The notes under the pieces: generated by a model
The model's database searches: none
Seen by the model: only the letters and a program-made list of their open reading frames with translations
Told to the model about the DNA's origin: nothing
In this document: piece by piece, positions 1-10,462 of the stretch
Layout of the letters: every line of letters begins with the position of its first letter
Position numbering within the stretch: the stretch's first letter is position 1
Assembly: GCA_946902875.1 (NCBI GenBank)
Contig: OX336340.1
Span: forward strand, 18,987,566-19,051,565
Origin: Nematopogon swammerdamellus
Lineage: Eukaryota; Arthropoda; Insecta; Lepidoptera; Adelidae
Direction: 5' to 3'
Length of the DNA stretch: 64,000 nucleotides
Position numbers and translations under genes: made by a program

Positions 1-975
1 GACACTGGCAATTATGAACTAACCATTTTTACTTGTCTCCAAAGACCAATTATGAATAATAAAACGAACGCTAGCTGACAGTCATCAGTTTCTTTGTTCT
101 CATAATTCTCACGAGTTTTGAGGTGACGCACCTCTGCGAAATTATTTATTATAAGTGCTTTCAAGCGGATCTTTCAGGAAAAGGTAAGTAAAACGTGTTA
201 TTTATATGTTATTCTACCTATAGAAGGTGCAGTACGAGCTCGGTTGGCGACAAAAGTCATATTTTTCGTCGCTCAAAAATGTTTGTTTATTTTTGTATGA
301 AATTTGTAAACAATGACTTTGAGGGCATATTTTTCATGGAAATATAGCTTATTTTTCCAATTTTCTTCGCATTATTATACAAACATACGACCTGTTGCAA
401 AATAAAAGAAGGTTTAGTTCAAATAATATATTTATAAAATTAGAAAAAAAAGGCACGCGCGAGCCATCTGGGAGTTTACGGAATGTCCCAGGATCTTCAT
501 GTTGAACATCAGATTTCGCCGATTTCTGTAAAGAAAACGTATATTATACTTTACTGTTTCTAAAAGTATGTTTCTTTACGAGTATTCTGATATAAATATT
601 GTAAAGGTATGTTTTGAATTTATTTTATAATGAATTTTTCAAAAAAAAATTGGGATTTTTTTTTTCTACCTAAAATATCTGGTACTTCTAAACAAGGTAA
701 GCCTCACTGTTTCACATGGATTTTAGGAAATTTTCTAGGCTTTCTAGGACAGAAGAGTTTATAGATCTAACTTTATTAGTTTCCGAAATATCTGCGTTTA
801 TGTCGAGGTCGGCGCTCATGTGCGCGCGCGCCGTCCGCGGGCCACGCCCATGCGGGAGTCTGGGGGCTGTAGACATATTATAACGCGGGAGCATACAGGC
901 TCCTGAACGGGAATAGTGTTGTTTAGGTAGTAAACAATTATATTTCGAACATCTTTATCTCTACTTCTTATAAAA
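1..975. other. low-copy AT-rich DNA, no gene seen
   Basis: No open frame resembling a known protein. A strong 5' splice-donor match (AAG/GTAAGTA) lies at about 178-187, and a short CpG-rich patch at 800-895 contrasts with the AT-rich surroundings. Neither is enough to call an exon. Short T-runs occur near 640-670. Confidence 0.5.
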
Positions 976-977
976 GG

Positions 978-1239
978 AAACGTCTGTCTGTATGTATGTA
1001 TGTTTGAAGTAAACTCCGGAACAACCGAACAGATTTTAATGCGGTTTGCACCAATGGAAAGAGTAGTTCTCGAGGCTCACTACCAGGCTATATACCATCA
1101 CGCTAAATAGCCTTAGGGCTGAGCGGTATCAGAGAAAGTATAGTATGGACGGGAGAGAGATTGTAAATTATAATATTTTCGTTTAAATCGGATTTGCTAT
1201 TAAATTGAGTCTACTACAAGCGAAGCCGCTGGCAAAAGC
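978..1239 (-). repeat. degenerate family F/G repeat tail
   Basis: On the minus strand it begins AGCTTTTGCCAGCGGCTTCG next to the SINE at 1240 and ends in the ACAGACG/TATG-type stretch near 980-1005. This is the layout of the other AGCTTTTGCCCGCG repeats here. It also keeps the GAACYACT...GTTCGG-like middle in degraded form. Confidence 0.5.
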
Positions 1240-1579
1240 TTTTTTTTATGGAAACTGACACGGTTAGCTACATCACCTACAACATCCGTGATGTCAGCCC
1301 ATAACACCGGGTGAACTTGGTGCAATGTCAGTGCTTCCCTTCGGTCGTGCCGGCTCACGAGTCAGTTGCCGGCTCCACTGAACTGGACGGAAAACACAAA
1401 CTATTTACATAGCCGTTTCGACCGACCTATCATTCAGTGCGGTGGTAACAACCCGGGCGGGTTGAACCCTACCACCTAGTAATATAAGAAGCGAGTCATA
1501 CCCCTTAGTCGCCTTTTACGACGTACACGGGGAGAGATGCAGTGGGGCTATTCTTTTAAAGTACCGGCCCCACACGGTA
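1240..1579 (-). mobile_element. SINE-A copy with GTCGTAAAAGG head
   Basis: The minus-strand copy ends in an A-tail (T-run 1240-1247) followed by ATGGAAACTGACACGGTT, the family's 3' signature. At the other end (1498-1579) it carries the TACCGTGTGGGGCCGGTAC...GTCGTAAAAGGCGAC module rather than the tRNA/5S head. Same layout as the copies at 15353-15681 and 32649-33003. Confidence 0.85.
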
Positions 1580-2559
1580 GGTAGGCTAGTTTAATCATAA
1601 AATCACACACAATCGCACGAGCCGTTGTATGGGAAGTTTATGATATTTAGCCAGGGGCTTCGCTCGCGTGAAATCGAATCGAAACGTAAGTTACCGCCAG
1701 CAGCTCCGCATAACCGTGCGTTCAGGAGATGTCGACAAGTGTAATAAACAGACAGACAGACCACACCGTGCGAATGGTATAGAATCACTTGCAATGTTAT
1801 CACAGTAGAGATGCTCGTATTATGAATCAATTTAAATGTTACTGTTATCCAATTGGTTGTAATTCGAAAGCGCTATTATTTATCGGAGAAGGTCACGCTC
1901 GTGATCTTGGCAATGACGCGAGTGACTGACTGAGTGAGTGGTGTGGTGTTGTGAAGTGATAACTATATTATTTGTGCTTTGATAACGCTTGGGTATAACA
2001 CTAACGGAATAAAGAAATGTGTCCATATTATGTTATGCATGGTTAGTATTCGCCCTTGAAATCTGATGAAAGATTTGATTTGAATTTGTTCTTATGAATA
2101 TGTAAGTAAAATTCAGTTTCACTGCAAATCAACAAACTTTATTATTTTATTATCCTTAGATGGATTTCGAGAACGAACACTATAAAAAAGTGCGAGAGGT
2201 AATGACGCATACGGGTCTCTATTGGGACCCGTACAGACACAAGTGGAGAAAAAGTAATTTTAGTTCTTAGGTTAAACATTTAATATGTATTTCAATATGG
2301 CCCTAGTTGGCTGAAATAAAGAGATAAATAAAAAATAAATAAAAATAAATAAATGAGGTTTTTAAGAAAAAATTATTAATTTTTTTTTATGATATAATTA
2401 AGTTGTAACGAATTAATGGCTCCTTACTCATATCCAATACTCCTAAATATATTATTTTCCTCGGCCTATACTTTATGCGAGTTCTACCTAAATTAAATAT
2501 GACACAGGACACTGGTGACGCGTTGGACGAGATATTTTATATTCTTTGGGCATACATGT
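1580..2559. other. low-copy DNA with short repeat pieces
   Basis: A weak family-F piece (GGCTTCGCTCGCGTGAAATC) lies near 1655-1680 with an ACAGACAGACAG tail at 1750. A LINE-like 3' end occurs at 2285-2355: GGCCCTAGTTGGCTGAAATAAAG followed by an A-rich TAAA-type run. No gene recognised. Confidence 0.4.
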
Positions 2560-2799
2560 ATGTATATTTTTTTATATTTTTAGTCCTAATTTTTAATTTT
2601 TTACTTTTTCTTATTTTCATTATTTGTTCTTATATCGGCCAAATAAATAACACATATTCTGTGAAAATTTTAACGGGCTACCTATTACGGTTCAAGAGAT
2701 ACAGCCCTCGGACAGACGGACGGACAGACATACAGACAGACAGACAGACGGCGTAGGCTTAGTAATAGGGTCCCGTACGACGGATACGGAACCCTAAAA
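2560..2799 (+). repeat. family D copy, 5' truncated
   Basis: Retains the family-D 3' half: TATATCGGCC, AACGGGCTACCTATTACGG, ACAGACGGACGGACAGAC and the end TACGGAACCCTAAAAA. The CGGCCAAGTGCGAGT start is missing. Any open frame across this copy is incidental. Confidence 0.75.
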
Positions 2800-4924
2800 A
2801 TGCCGCATGATGTGAGAAAAGTAATGTTAATTATAATGATGTGTGTTTTTTTTAACTTATTGATATGAATGAGGGAATTAATAAATGCTTATAACTCCTG
2901 AACTACTGTTCAGATCAAATTAAATATTATTTTACGAACATTGAAGAAAACAAGGTTTTCCCGATTGGTGACTGGCCGCATAATTTTTTTTTTACTTGCA
3001 ATAAATTAGTATAGCCGCGGCTTGCGCTGCACTGATTGTAATGAAGTAAATATCCAAGCAGTGCAGACAACTGGAATTAGTCAAAACCGTTGTAATGGCG
3101 ATGATCATTAGCTAACACAGAACACACGTGGGCGAGAAATGCTCGGTTGTGTTCAGTTTCATTTTTACGAAGTTAAAAATGAAAATGAACATTTCCTAGA
3201 GTATGTAAATGAGTATAGTTATATTATTTCAACCGAAAGCAACTTACACACATGAGAAATTAAATTAAATTAAAATAAACTAAATTAAAATAAAACTCTA
3301 AAATTTTCACAATAAATATTCCAAGATCGTTTGTAAAATAATAAGGATTTGTCATATCGGGGGGCTACGCAGAAATGTAACCTTATACTTTTCACAAATT
3401 GATCCTTAAACACAGCACGGTACAACGATTTAACATTTCAAATAATTATTTTTATCAGTTTTAAATTCGTTATATCGATCCATCCAATTTTTTTTTAAAA
3501 GCGTTAGATCTATGGATTTGACTATATATATATTGCGAAATATGGAATTTATTTCAGATATTGTATATGTGTGTTTTTGGCTGGCCTTAGCGCATTCAAA
3601 TTAAAATTTAATTCAATATCAGCGAACGGCTCATTACTTCTTTTTGACCTTTTAGCGATCTGCTGGCGACCGCAGCTTCAAGCTATGCCAAATTAGCACG
3701 CCACTTTCTCTCTCATCGCAATGTTCTGCGGAGGGGGCTCCAGTCCAGTTAACTATGGAGTAATCGCGGAACGTGGAGCGAAGCGCACGGCGCGTGCGCC
3801 GACCCGCGCTCGAACCATACGTTACAAGGTAAACGCCTTCTTGCAATCAGGAGCTACCATCACGCAATAATCTGGAGGCACACCTCTGAACCCTTGTCGC
3901 ACTGACGCTCATACACCGCGTGTATTGTTTGTAGGAAGTACTTAGTGAACTTCTGAGATCGACAAGGTGCTACAAATGTACGAACTTTAAAATTATTGCA
4001 TGCTTTTCATCGGTAGCGATCATGAGGTAAGTTTGTAATTTGAACTTATGTATGATTGACTAGCATTTGCCCGCGGCTTCGCTTCACGTGACTTTTTGCT
4101 CACAGCTCAGGCCGCCGATACCGTAGCTTTATTATTATATTATATTATTATATTTTTGAGAAGTGACAGAATTTTACAGTGAACATTGTACGTAAATCGA
4201 TAAAGTGATTCTCGAGTTATAAAAATGTTCATAGGTATATTGACGTACGTTACACGGTCGGACGCCGGTCGCCCGAGATCTACCAACAAACTCTATTGAC
4301 TGACGGCTTGCGACATCTATCATTTTCCTCCTATGACCCTGACACCATCCGTAGCACCGTCCTGACATCTTATTGGAGGTCATTGCTTCTTTTCCTTGGT
4401 GCGATCTTGAGTACAGTGGCCCTGTTGCCAAGTGGCATACTCGTCCGCTCGTACTGCACCCCATGTCCACCTCGATGTGCTGGTTACGCCGCGGGTGGTA
4501 ATGCCGCCAGCGTTACACTTACTTACTGGTTTACTAAGAATATACTAGACCTCCTATTTCCAGGCCACGTTCCCTTCTGTTGCTATGGTTGAGTTGTCTA
4601 AGTCGGTGAACTTTGGTGTCCGGTGGAAATTATACATAGTAGTGAATTAGTAGCTTTTGTTCGGGACTTATTTTGCTTGAAGTGAGCCACGAAAATGCAA
4701 ATTTAAAACGTGACCAGAATAAGGCAGACATCATTTTGATTCTGTCCAGATCAGTTTATTTATTCCAATTGGTAATACATACACACTTGCATACGTCAAA
4801 CATAATTTTATTTGCTAATTCTATAATTATTATATGTGGTAAGGACCGTAGACGGAAAAAATGGTTTATATTTTCTATGATCGAAGGTCTACCGGACTAC
4901 AAAAATTAAAACTGCTAATCCGTA
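2800..4924. other. low-copy DNA, possible first exon at 3640-4032
   Basis: Mostly unrecognised sequence. A family-F start (GCATTTGCCCGCGGCTTCGC) is at 4063-4085. The stretch 3640-4030 is richer in GC than its flanks and ends in ATGAG/GTAAGT (ATG at 4022, donor at 4027). A second GC-richer block (4250-4610) has open frames on both strands that match nothing I know. I do not call a gene. Confidence 0.35.
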
Positions 4925-5060
4925 AATTTTTATTGTATTGTATTGTATTGTTGTATTGTTTATTGATCATTCATAATGGCAGTTAGACTGCGCTCGAACT
5001 TGTCACAATTTGTTCTATCCGGTTCGATTACACCCACGAAGAAGAACCGACAAGAAACTT
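4925..5060 (-). repeat. LINE 3' end with AATAC-type tail
   Basis: Reading on minus, a conserved-looking 3' segment (GGTTCGATTACACC region on the plus strand at 5020-5034) is followed by ATCAATAAACAATAC and a run of AATAC pentamers (4928-4960). A non-LTR 3' end with a simple-repeat tail is the likely identity. The parent family is not recognised. Confidence 0.45.
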
Positions 5061-5077
5061 ATATAGTTCTTTATATA

Positions 5078-6007
5078 CATAGGCTGTTCCGAAAATTTTT
5101 AGTGAAATGAAAAATAGTTAGAATATGAAAAAAAATTATTTACAGCTTTTCAAAATATTTCCCTCCAATCCCTATGCACTTATGCATTCGGGTGAACCAG
5201 GTTTCAAAACATTTAAAAAACTTATCTTGCGGGAGGTCGAAAAATAACCGCCGAAATTCTTCGACGGCCTCGTCTGCAGTGTTGAATTTTCGCCCCCGAA
5301 GCATTTTTTTTACCGTGGGAAATAAAAAAAAATCGCATGGAGCTAAATCTGGGCTGTACGCAGGATGGGATAACCTTTGTACCCCCGAAGTTGTCAAATA
5401 GTCCATGTTTCTACCGGTGTGTGAGCGGGCGCGTTATCTTGGTGAAAAAGAATGCCACGGACGCCGCTCCTTGGGCGCTCGCTATTCAACTCCCCGAAAG
5501 CTTGAGGCAGACAAACTTCGCAATACCAATCTTTAGTTCAGCTTGAATCTCCCGATGCGTAATTTGTCTATTCTCCCGCAATAGCCACTCTACCCTGATG
5601 ACGTTTTCATGAGTGACTGCAGTTGATGGTCGGCCGGGTCTGGGGTCATCGTTTAGGTTCTCTCGACCACGTTTAAATTCACGAAACCAATAAGTAACTG
5701 TTGCTAACGCAGGAGCAGACTCCCCAAAAGCAGCTTGCAAATTTTCGTGAGATTCCTTGAAGGTTAACCCTAGTTTATAAGCATAGAAAATCATAACACG
5801 AAATGCTTCTCGCGAGACGTCCATTGTTGCAAATAAAATATGAGTGACGGATAACCGTTAAAAATATTTAAAAAAAGAACTACACATAGGTGGCCAATAA
5901 TTTTCATCAAGGAGATTTGTATTTAAATTAGTCGTCAAATCAAAATAGTTTCAGGAAAAAAATTTTTTTATTTATTCTGTGGCTAACAATTTTCGGAACA
6001 GCCCACG
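5078..6007 (-). mobile_element. mariner transposon, internally deleted
   Basis: A 930-bp element bounded by TA (5076-5077 and 6008-6009). The inverted ends share GGCTGTTCCGAAAAT within a ~25-bp terminal repeat (5078-5102 and 5983-6007). It encodes recognisable mariner transposase N- and C-terminal parts on the minus strand. Intact mariners are about 1.3 kb, so roughly 350 bp of the centre is missing. It cannot encode active transposase but both ends look intact, so mobilisation in trans is conceivable. Confidence 0.93.
5140..5824 (-). pseudogene. mariner transposase fragment
   Basis: The ATG at 5824 opens a 112-residue frame with the mariner N-terminal helix-turn-helix region, including the WFREFKRGR and DDPRPGRPST linker motifs, stopping at 5486. 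The central part that should hold the first catalytic Asp is absent. Downstream, an HQDNA box carrying the second catalytic Asp lies at 5430-5444 in a frame that stops at 5394-5396. The C-terminal part, with YSPDLAPCDFFLFP holding the third Asp, continues in another frame from about 5406 to 5140. The gene is therefore broken by an internal deletion plus at least one frameshift. The family (D,D34D mariner) is certain; the subfamily is not assigned. Confidence 0.92.
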
Positions 6008-6009
6008 TA

Positions 6010-6093
6010 TAATAGTTCGGCATATTGGGTAAGATACATTTGTAAACTAGGCTAAGTTGAACTGAAATAAAAATCTTTCTTTCTTTCTATTAG
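6010..6093 (+). repeat. LINE-like 3' tail
   Basis: GTTGAACTGAAATAAAAATC followed by CTTTCTTTCTTTC resembles the 3' end of a non-LTR element with a polyadenylation signal. Only the last ~80 bp is present. Confidence 0.35.
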
Positions 6094-6130
6094 CACGGCG
6101 AGATAGAACGGGCGAGAAAACACGACGAGA

Positions 6131-6538
6131 AAAAAACCGGCCAAGTGCGAGTCGAACTCGCGCACCGAGGATTCCGTATCGCCATGTCATGGTCAGCGCT
6201 GCTTCATACTGTTTTCGGTAGATGGCGCGCTACACTTTTGAGTTTCTTGTATGGGAACCTCCGTGAATTTTTAACTTTTTCTTATTTTTATTATTTGTTG
6301 TACAATATGAAATTAACAAATAACTACTAAGACTAATAATAAACTAACCTAAACAACATAAAAATTTCACACACATTTGTTATATCGGCCATGATAAAAT
6401 AACACATTCTGTGAAAACTTCAACGGGCTACCTATTACAGTTCAAGAGATACAGCCCTTGGACAGACGGACAGACAGACAGACAGACGGCGTAGACTTAG
6501 TAATAGGGTCCCGTACGACGGATACGGAACTCTAAAAA
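6131..6538 (+). repeat. family D copy, near full length
   Basis: Begins AACCGGCCAAGTGCGAGTC, continues GCGCACCGAGGATTCCGTAT and TATATCGGCC, then ACAGACAGACAGACGGCG, and ends TACGGAACTCTAAAAA. It serves as a reference copy for family D in this window. The short inverted motifs TTCCGTA and TACGGAA lie near opposite ends. It encodes nothing recognisable, and I do not assign a transposon class. Confidence 0.85.
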
Positions 6539-6540
6539 CG

Positions 6541-6833
6541 GGCAATAAAGAATATTTAGCGTTCGAAAACAGTAAAATGGAACGCATTGCCTGCTCATCT
6601 ATTTTCACCCAAGTATAGCTTGGGGTTTTCTAAAATGGGCGTGAAATATATACTGTCAGGCCGGCATGGCATTCACGATCCCCGTGCATCACAGAATGCC
6701 CATGGGCATCGTTCAAGGAGCTTTGAACCAGACCTGCAGTCGTTGTCCTGTGGGCATCGTTAAACACCGCCTAGTAGGTGAAACCACGAAAAGATGCTAC
6801 ACGTGGAGCTTTCCAAAAAAAATTATTGAATCT

Positions 6834-6834
<1 letters not shown>
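6541..6834 (+). repeat. family I: LINE C-terminus and 3'UTR fragment
   Basis: Degraded coding end (TGGAACGCATTGCCTGCTCA, the LWNALPA motif) is followed by the AAGTATAGCTTGGGGTTTTC block and the GTCAGGCCGGCATGGCATTC block typical of this family. Three in-phase motifs (LWNALP, YSLG, FK) in the copy at 38208 show that this is the C-terminus of a non-LTR ORF2. Confidence 0.75.
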
Positions 6835-6869
<35 letters not shown>

Positions 6870-7282
6870 GAAACTTGACACGGTTGGCTACATCACCTAC
6901 AACATCCGTTATGTCAGCCCATAACACCGGGTGAACTAGGTGCCATGTCAGTGCTTCCCTTCATTTCGCGCCGGCTACACTGAACTGGACGGAAAACACG
7001 AACTATTTACATAGCCGTTTCGACCGACGTTTCGCTCAGTGCGGTGGTACCAACCCGGCCGGGATAAACCCTACCACCTAGTAAGGTAAGAAGGGAAGGG
7101 ACCTACAGTTTAACGTGGAATCCGAACCACGGTCAGCCTCCAACAGTCGGGCGGTCATCCATCCAATAACTGACCGCACCATTAAGCTGCCGAGGCTGAC
7201 GATCCCTTAGTCGACTTTTACGACATGCGACGGGGAGAGATGCAGTGGGGCTATTCTTTTTAAGTACCGACCCCACACGGTA
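6835..7282 (-). mobile_element. SINE-A copy with two heads in tandem
   Basis: The 3' end is a 32-nt T-run (6835-6866) followed by the ATGG...CTTGACACGGTTGGCT signature. The body keeps the tRNA B-box-like GGAATCCGAACCACG, a degenerate 5S-like block (about 7148-7175) and the A-box side GCTGCCGAGGCTGAC. It then continues straight into the second head with CCTTAGTCGACTTTTACGAC...CCCCACACGGTA (7204-7282). The long A-tail suggests a fairly recent insertion. Confidence 0.85.
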
Positions 7283-7319
7283 CATACTGTTACTGGGTAG
7301 TAATGGATTTTCTAGCAGA

Positions 7320-7412
7320 TTCAAAGATACAGAAGTAGTACAGAAAGACAGACAGACGGCGCGGCGTAGGCCTAGTAATAGGCTTCCGTACGAGATACGG
7401 AAACCTAAAAAA
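7320..7412 (+). repeat. family D 3' end fragment
   Basis: GATTCAAAGATACAG, AAGACAGACAGACGGCG, TAATAGGCTTCCGTACGAG and ATACGGAAACCTAAAAA give the last ~90 bp of family D. Confidence 0.7.
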
Positions 7413-7519
7413 CAACTTGCAACAAAATCAATAAGAATGCTTATTATTATTTTTATCTTCAATTGTCACGTTCAACTCTTTTGCTACCAGCTACTTACAT
7501 TCCACTATATTAATCGAAT

Positions 7520-7656
7520 CTCAAACATCCAAAGGTGACTGTAAGAAATCTCTATAAGAAATAAGTCCGCCTTTGCACCTTATGTAAATGTTCTAATGTA
7601 CTTGTTACTGTTGAATGTTTCTTTGAGCAATAAAGCATTTTCGATCTATCCATTTA
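7520..7656 (+). repeat. family M: LINE 3' tail
   Basis: CATCCAAAGGTGACTG, AATAAGTCCGCCTTTGCACC and GAGCAATAAAGCATTTTCG match other family-M copies at 12490, 17265 (minus) and 28225. It ends in an AATAAAG signal and a CTATC-type tail, as expected for a non-LTR 3'UTR. Confidence 0.7.
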
Positions 7657-8193
7657 ACTTTAAACTTTTTATATCAACTTTGCTCTGGTCCTAATTTTCT
7701 AAGACACAAACTGCCCACAAATGTACTTCCTCTGTCAGAAATATATTTGATTGATTTCCAATATATTCAACTTTATTAATTGTTTCAATAAAAAATAAAT
7801 AACTAATGCACTAGAACTAAACTAATATAAAATTAATATTAAGAAAACCTAAATTTCTGAAAAGTCCGCCAAAGCCCCGTCTCTGCCGACGCCAAGTGTA
7901 CCCAGCACGCTCGCCGCGTTACCCCTCTGAACTCTGAATTAAATGTAAGTAGGTACTTTTATTTTCTTTACTCAATAAAAAAAGTGCAGTAGAAAACAGT
8001 ACAGTACTACGCAGCCGCAGAATTTTACATACATGGAGATCTAGGCTAGATTGGGTGTTGAGTTGATTGACGGACATTGATGTGATGTCATTAATCTAAT
8101 TGCGTATACAACGCATGCATGCCGCGGCGTTTATTCTTAGACATTGCCAATGCAATGATTTCTTTTTATTTTACTACGGAGGTATAGCTACTT
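7657..8193. other. low-copy AT-rich DNA
   Basis: No recognised repeat or coding sequence. A modest GC-rich patch is at 7868-7925. Confidence 0.4.
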
Positions 8194-8196
8194 AAT

Positions 8197-8470
8197 ACAT
8201 ATCACACACTGTCTGTATCCCAATACTCGTGGTAAGCAGAGTGGTCGGTGTTGTGCTGCAGGTACTCTTGTAAATTACAGCACAACACCGACCATCACAT
8301 TTAGCAAAGTATTCGGACAACATAACTATCAAGCAGCAAGTAAGGCCCGAAGACCCACCTGATACATGATTCGGTGGAATGACCGTGCCAAGGTGAGAGG
8401 TGGCTAGCCCGTCGCCCTAATGCACGGCATCTTGTCCTTATCCCTTAGTCGCATTTTACGACATGCACTA
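8197..8470 (-). mobile_element. SINE-B copy
   Basis: Carries the family-B body: GTAAGCAGAGTGGTCGGTG, TTACAGCACAACACCGACCA, ATAACTATCAAGCAGCAAGT and CTTGTCCTTATCCCTTAGTC, up to the TTTTACGACATGCAC module. Truncated before the CCCCACACGGTA end. The paired GGTGTTGTGCTG / CAGCACAACACC arms can form a hairpin. Confidence 0.8.
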
Positions 8471-8741
8471 TTTAGTAAGTGTAATAACATTTTTTATATT
8501 TGCCTACCTGTACCGCCTTTCGAAAGATTTAATTCCTTTCCTGGTCTGGTAATCTTCGATTCGAAAGTTTTTTAGCGTTCGATGTTTTAATCTCGGTGTT
8601 CAGGAAAAACGGATCTTCTTACTTTTTTCAAGTAGCTTAAAAAGATAACTAAGTATTTTATTCCTTAACAGCTGCAGAATTAAAAAAAATGTTTGATAAG
8701 TCAGCTCATAAAATATTAAAATGTGTAAATTTATTGTTCAT

Positions 8742-9205
8742 TTTTTGTTTTTATTTCTGGAACCTGACATGGTTGTCTACTTCACCTAATACAACCGTGA
8801 TGTCGGCCCATAACACCTTGGCGAACTAGGTGCCATGTCAGTACTTACCTTTGGTCGTGCCGGCTACACTGAACTGAACGAAAACTAATCGCATGGCCGC
8901 TTAGACCAACCCTTCATTACGGTAGTGGTAGCAATACGGACGGGTTAAACCTCAGATCCCTTTACTGTACCCTAATCACGAGATTTAACCTACACCGCGT
9001 ACGACGCTACGTCGTGTTCTCCGCATCATTTTGTATGGAGAAACGGAGCAGCGCCTCTAGTGATTCTAGCAAACTTCGTTTCTCCATACAAAATGATGCG
9101 GAGAACACGGCGCGGCGGCGTAGCGTACTACGCGGTGTAGGTTAAATCTCGTGATTAGGGTACTGATCTGAGGGTTAAACTCTACCACTAAGCTCTCCAA
9201 CATAT
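8742..9205 (-). mobile_element. SINE-A copy split by a MITE
   Basis: Diverged SINE-A (GGAACCTGACATGGTTGTCT... GGTCGTGCCGGCTACACTGA) interrupted at GGTTAAAC by the foldback element 8951-9172. The sequence resumes with GGTTAAACTCTACCACTAAG, the expected continuation, so the order of insertion is clear. Confidence 0.8.
8951..9172. mobile_element. 222-bp foldback MITE with 8-bp TSD
   Basis: Inverted arms start CTCAGATC and continue TACCCTAATCACGAGATTTA and CACCGCGTA, then TTCTCCGCATCATTTTGTAT, converging on a short unpaired centre near 9050-9070. GGTTAAAC is duplicated on both sides (8943-8950, 9173-9180). No coding capacity. The 8-bp duplication suits a hAT-type transposase, which is inference. 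Confidence 0.9.
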
Positions 9206-9269
9206 AGCGACATCTTGAAAATGCGCTATTTCTGGCAGTCAATGACTAGCCCAATCTATAAATACTGTA

Positions 9270-9390
9270 TTTTTAGAGTTCCGTAGCCAACGATGGTGAC
9301 AGAAACTCTTATTATATAATCGCTCAGATGTCCGTTCGTCCGTCCGTCCGTTTGTCTGTCTGTCACAAGCGCTTATTACTCCGGAACGTT
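9270..9390 (-). repeat. repeat with GAGTTCCGTAGCC start
   Basis: TTTTTAGAGTTCCGTAGCCA followed by CCGTTCGTCCGTCCGTCCG and GTCTGTCTGTCAC is the reverse of a D-like family end. Related starts occur at 34741 and 53262. Only about 120 bp is identifiable. Confidence 0.5.
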
Positions 9391-9461
9391 AGATAAATTT
9401 CGCAAGGAATGGTGTTATTGGCTGTGTCTGATCTTCCGTTGAAGTATTGGGCACAGACACC

Positions 9462-9875
9462 CGCGCCGGTTGTCTATAAAAAAAAATACAAACACAATTT
9501 AAGGTTGATAATTTGGTCTTTACAGCATGAAACTATTTTGAAGTTTATGCCTTGAGTGGTTCATTATCGAGAAAATAGTATTATTGACGTGATGACGTCA
9601 CGTCTTATAAATTGATGAGCACCGGCTGCACGCACGAAAGCGTGTAGCGTTGATATTCAAAGTTACCATGGAAACGTCTTAAGAAGTAAAACTGTCAAGA
9701 TCAGACAACAGACGTTTTGATGGCCAGTCACAAGATGATTAATCTTTCTACTGGAAATAGAAATTACTGATCTTTGATCTATGTACTACGATTATTCCAC
9801 GTCATCACGTAAAAATATCGTCCGTAAACCGACTTTACAGACAACCAATTTTTTTTTACTGCGGTACGGAGCATC
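9462..9875 (-). repeat. family H element, copy 2
   Basis: The right end (9795-9875) is the reverse complement of TTGGTTGTCTGTAAAGTCGG...TTTTACGTGATGACGT. The left part (9590-9650) is the reverse complement of the CGTGCAGCCGGTG...TTATAAGACGTGACG end of the element at 21893. The two copies agree at both ends but not in the interior. No coding sequence. Confidence 0.7.
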
Positions 9876-10462
9876 GTGCGATCGCTACGCCCACTCGCTA
9901 GGTATATACGTGGAAGAAAGGGATTGCTACGGAACCTCTGTGTGTAAGTAAAATTTCGCTCTTTCCGAGAGTTGTACCACCAATATTACTCGTAACTCGT
10001 GGAGCCTTAACATGGTTTTCTCGATGTAAATGTCGCAGCAACGGAATGAATGTGCAATAATTTTACCCGAAGTACATACTCTATTCTCGTTTCGTCTGCC
10101 ACTAAAGTCTCCATTATTCGTTATTCCCGATAAGCCTGTAATGTCTTGCGGACCAAGAGCACAGATAGACACACTCGAAATTGCAAAAGTACCTACAGCA
10201 TGTTTCAGGTTTGTACCTATTTCTGAAGATATTTAACGGATGATCGGACGGCCTGACACATCTATAAAGACAACCTGCCAGACGAACTGCCACTTAGGAT
10301 CACTTACTCCAGCGAAGTGATTCTGTGTCTGGATTCGCTCCTTATTTCGAAGAATATTACATCTGGACTAATGGGAATGTGTGTCATATCTAGTGTTGGA
10401 GAGCGTTGTGTTTATTATTTTACTGTCTAAGCTAATATCATCTAAGACTTCACGAGGACGTG
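9876..10462. other. low-copy DNA
   Basis: No recognised repeat. Short overlapping frames on both strands at 9927-10236 are not similar to any protein I know. Confidence 0.4.

Noticed and set aside
4174..4592. Overlapping 98-residue frames on both strands
   Set aside because: Composition is not protein-like, no domain, and both frames cannot easily be real; treated as unrecognised low-copy DNA.
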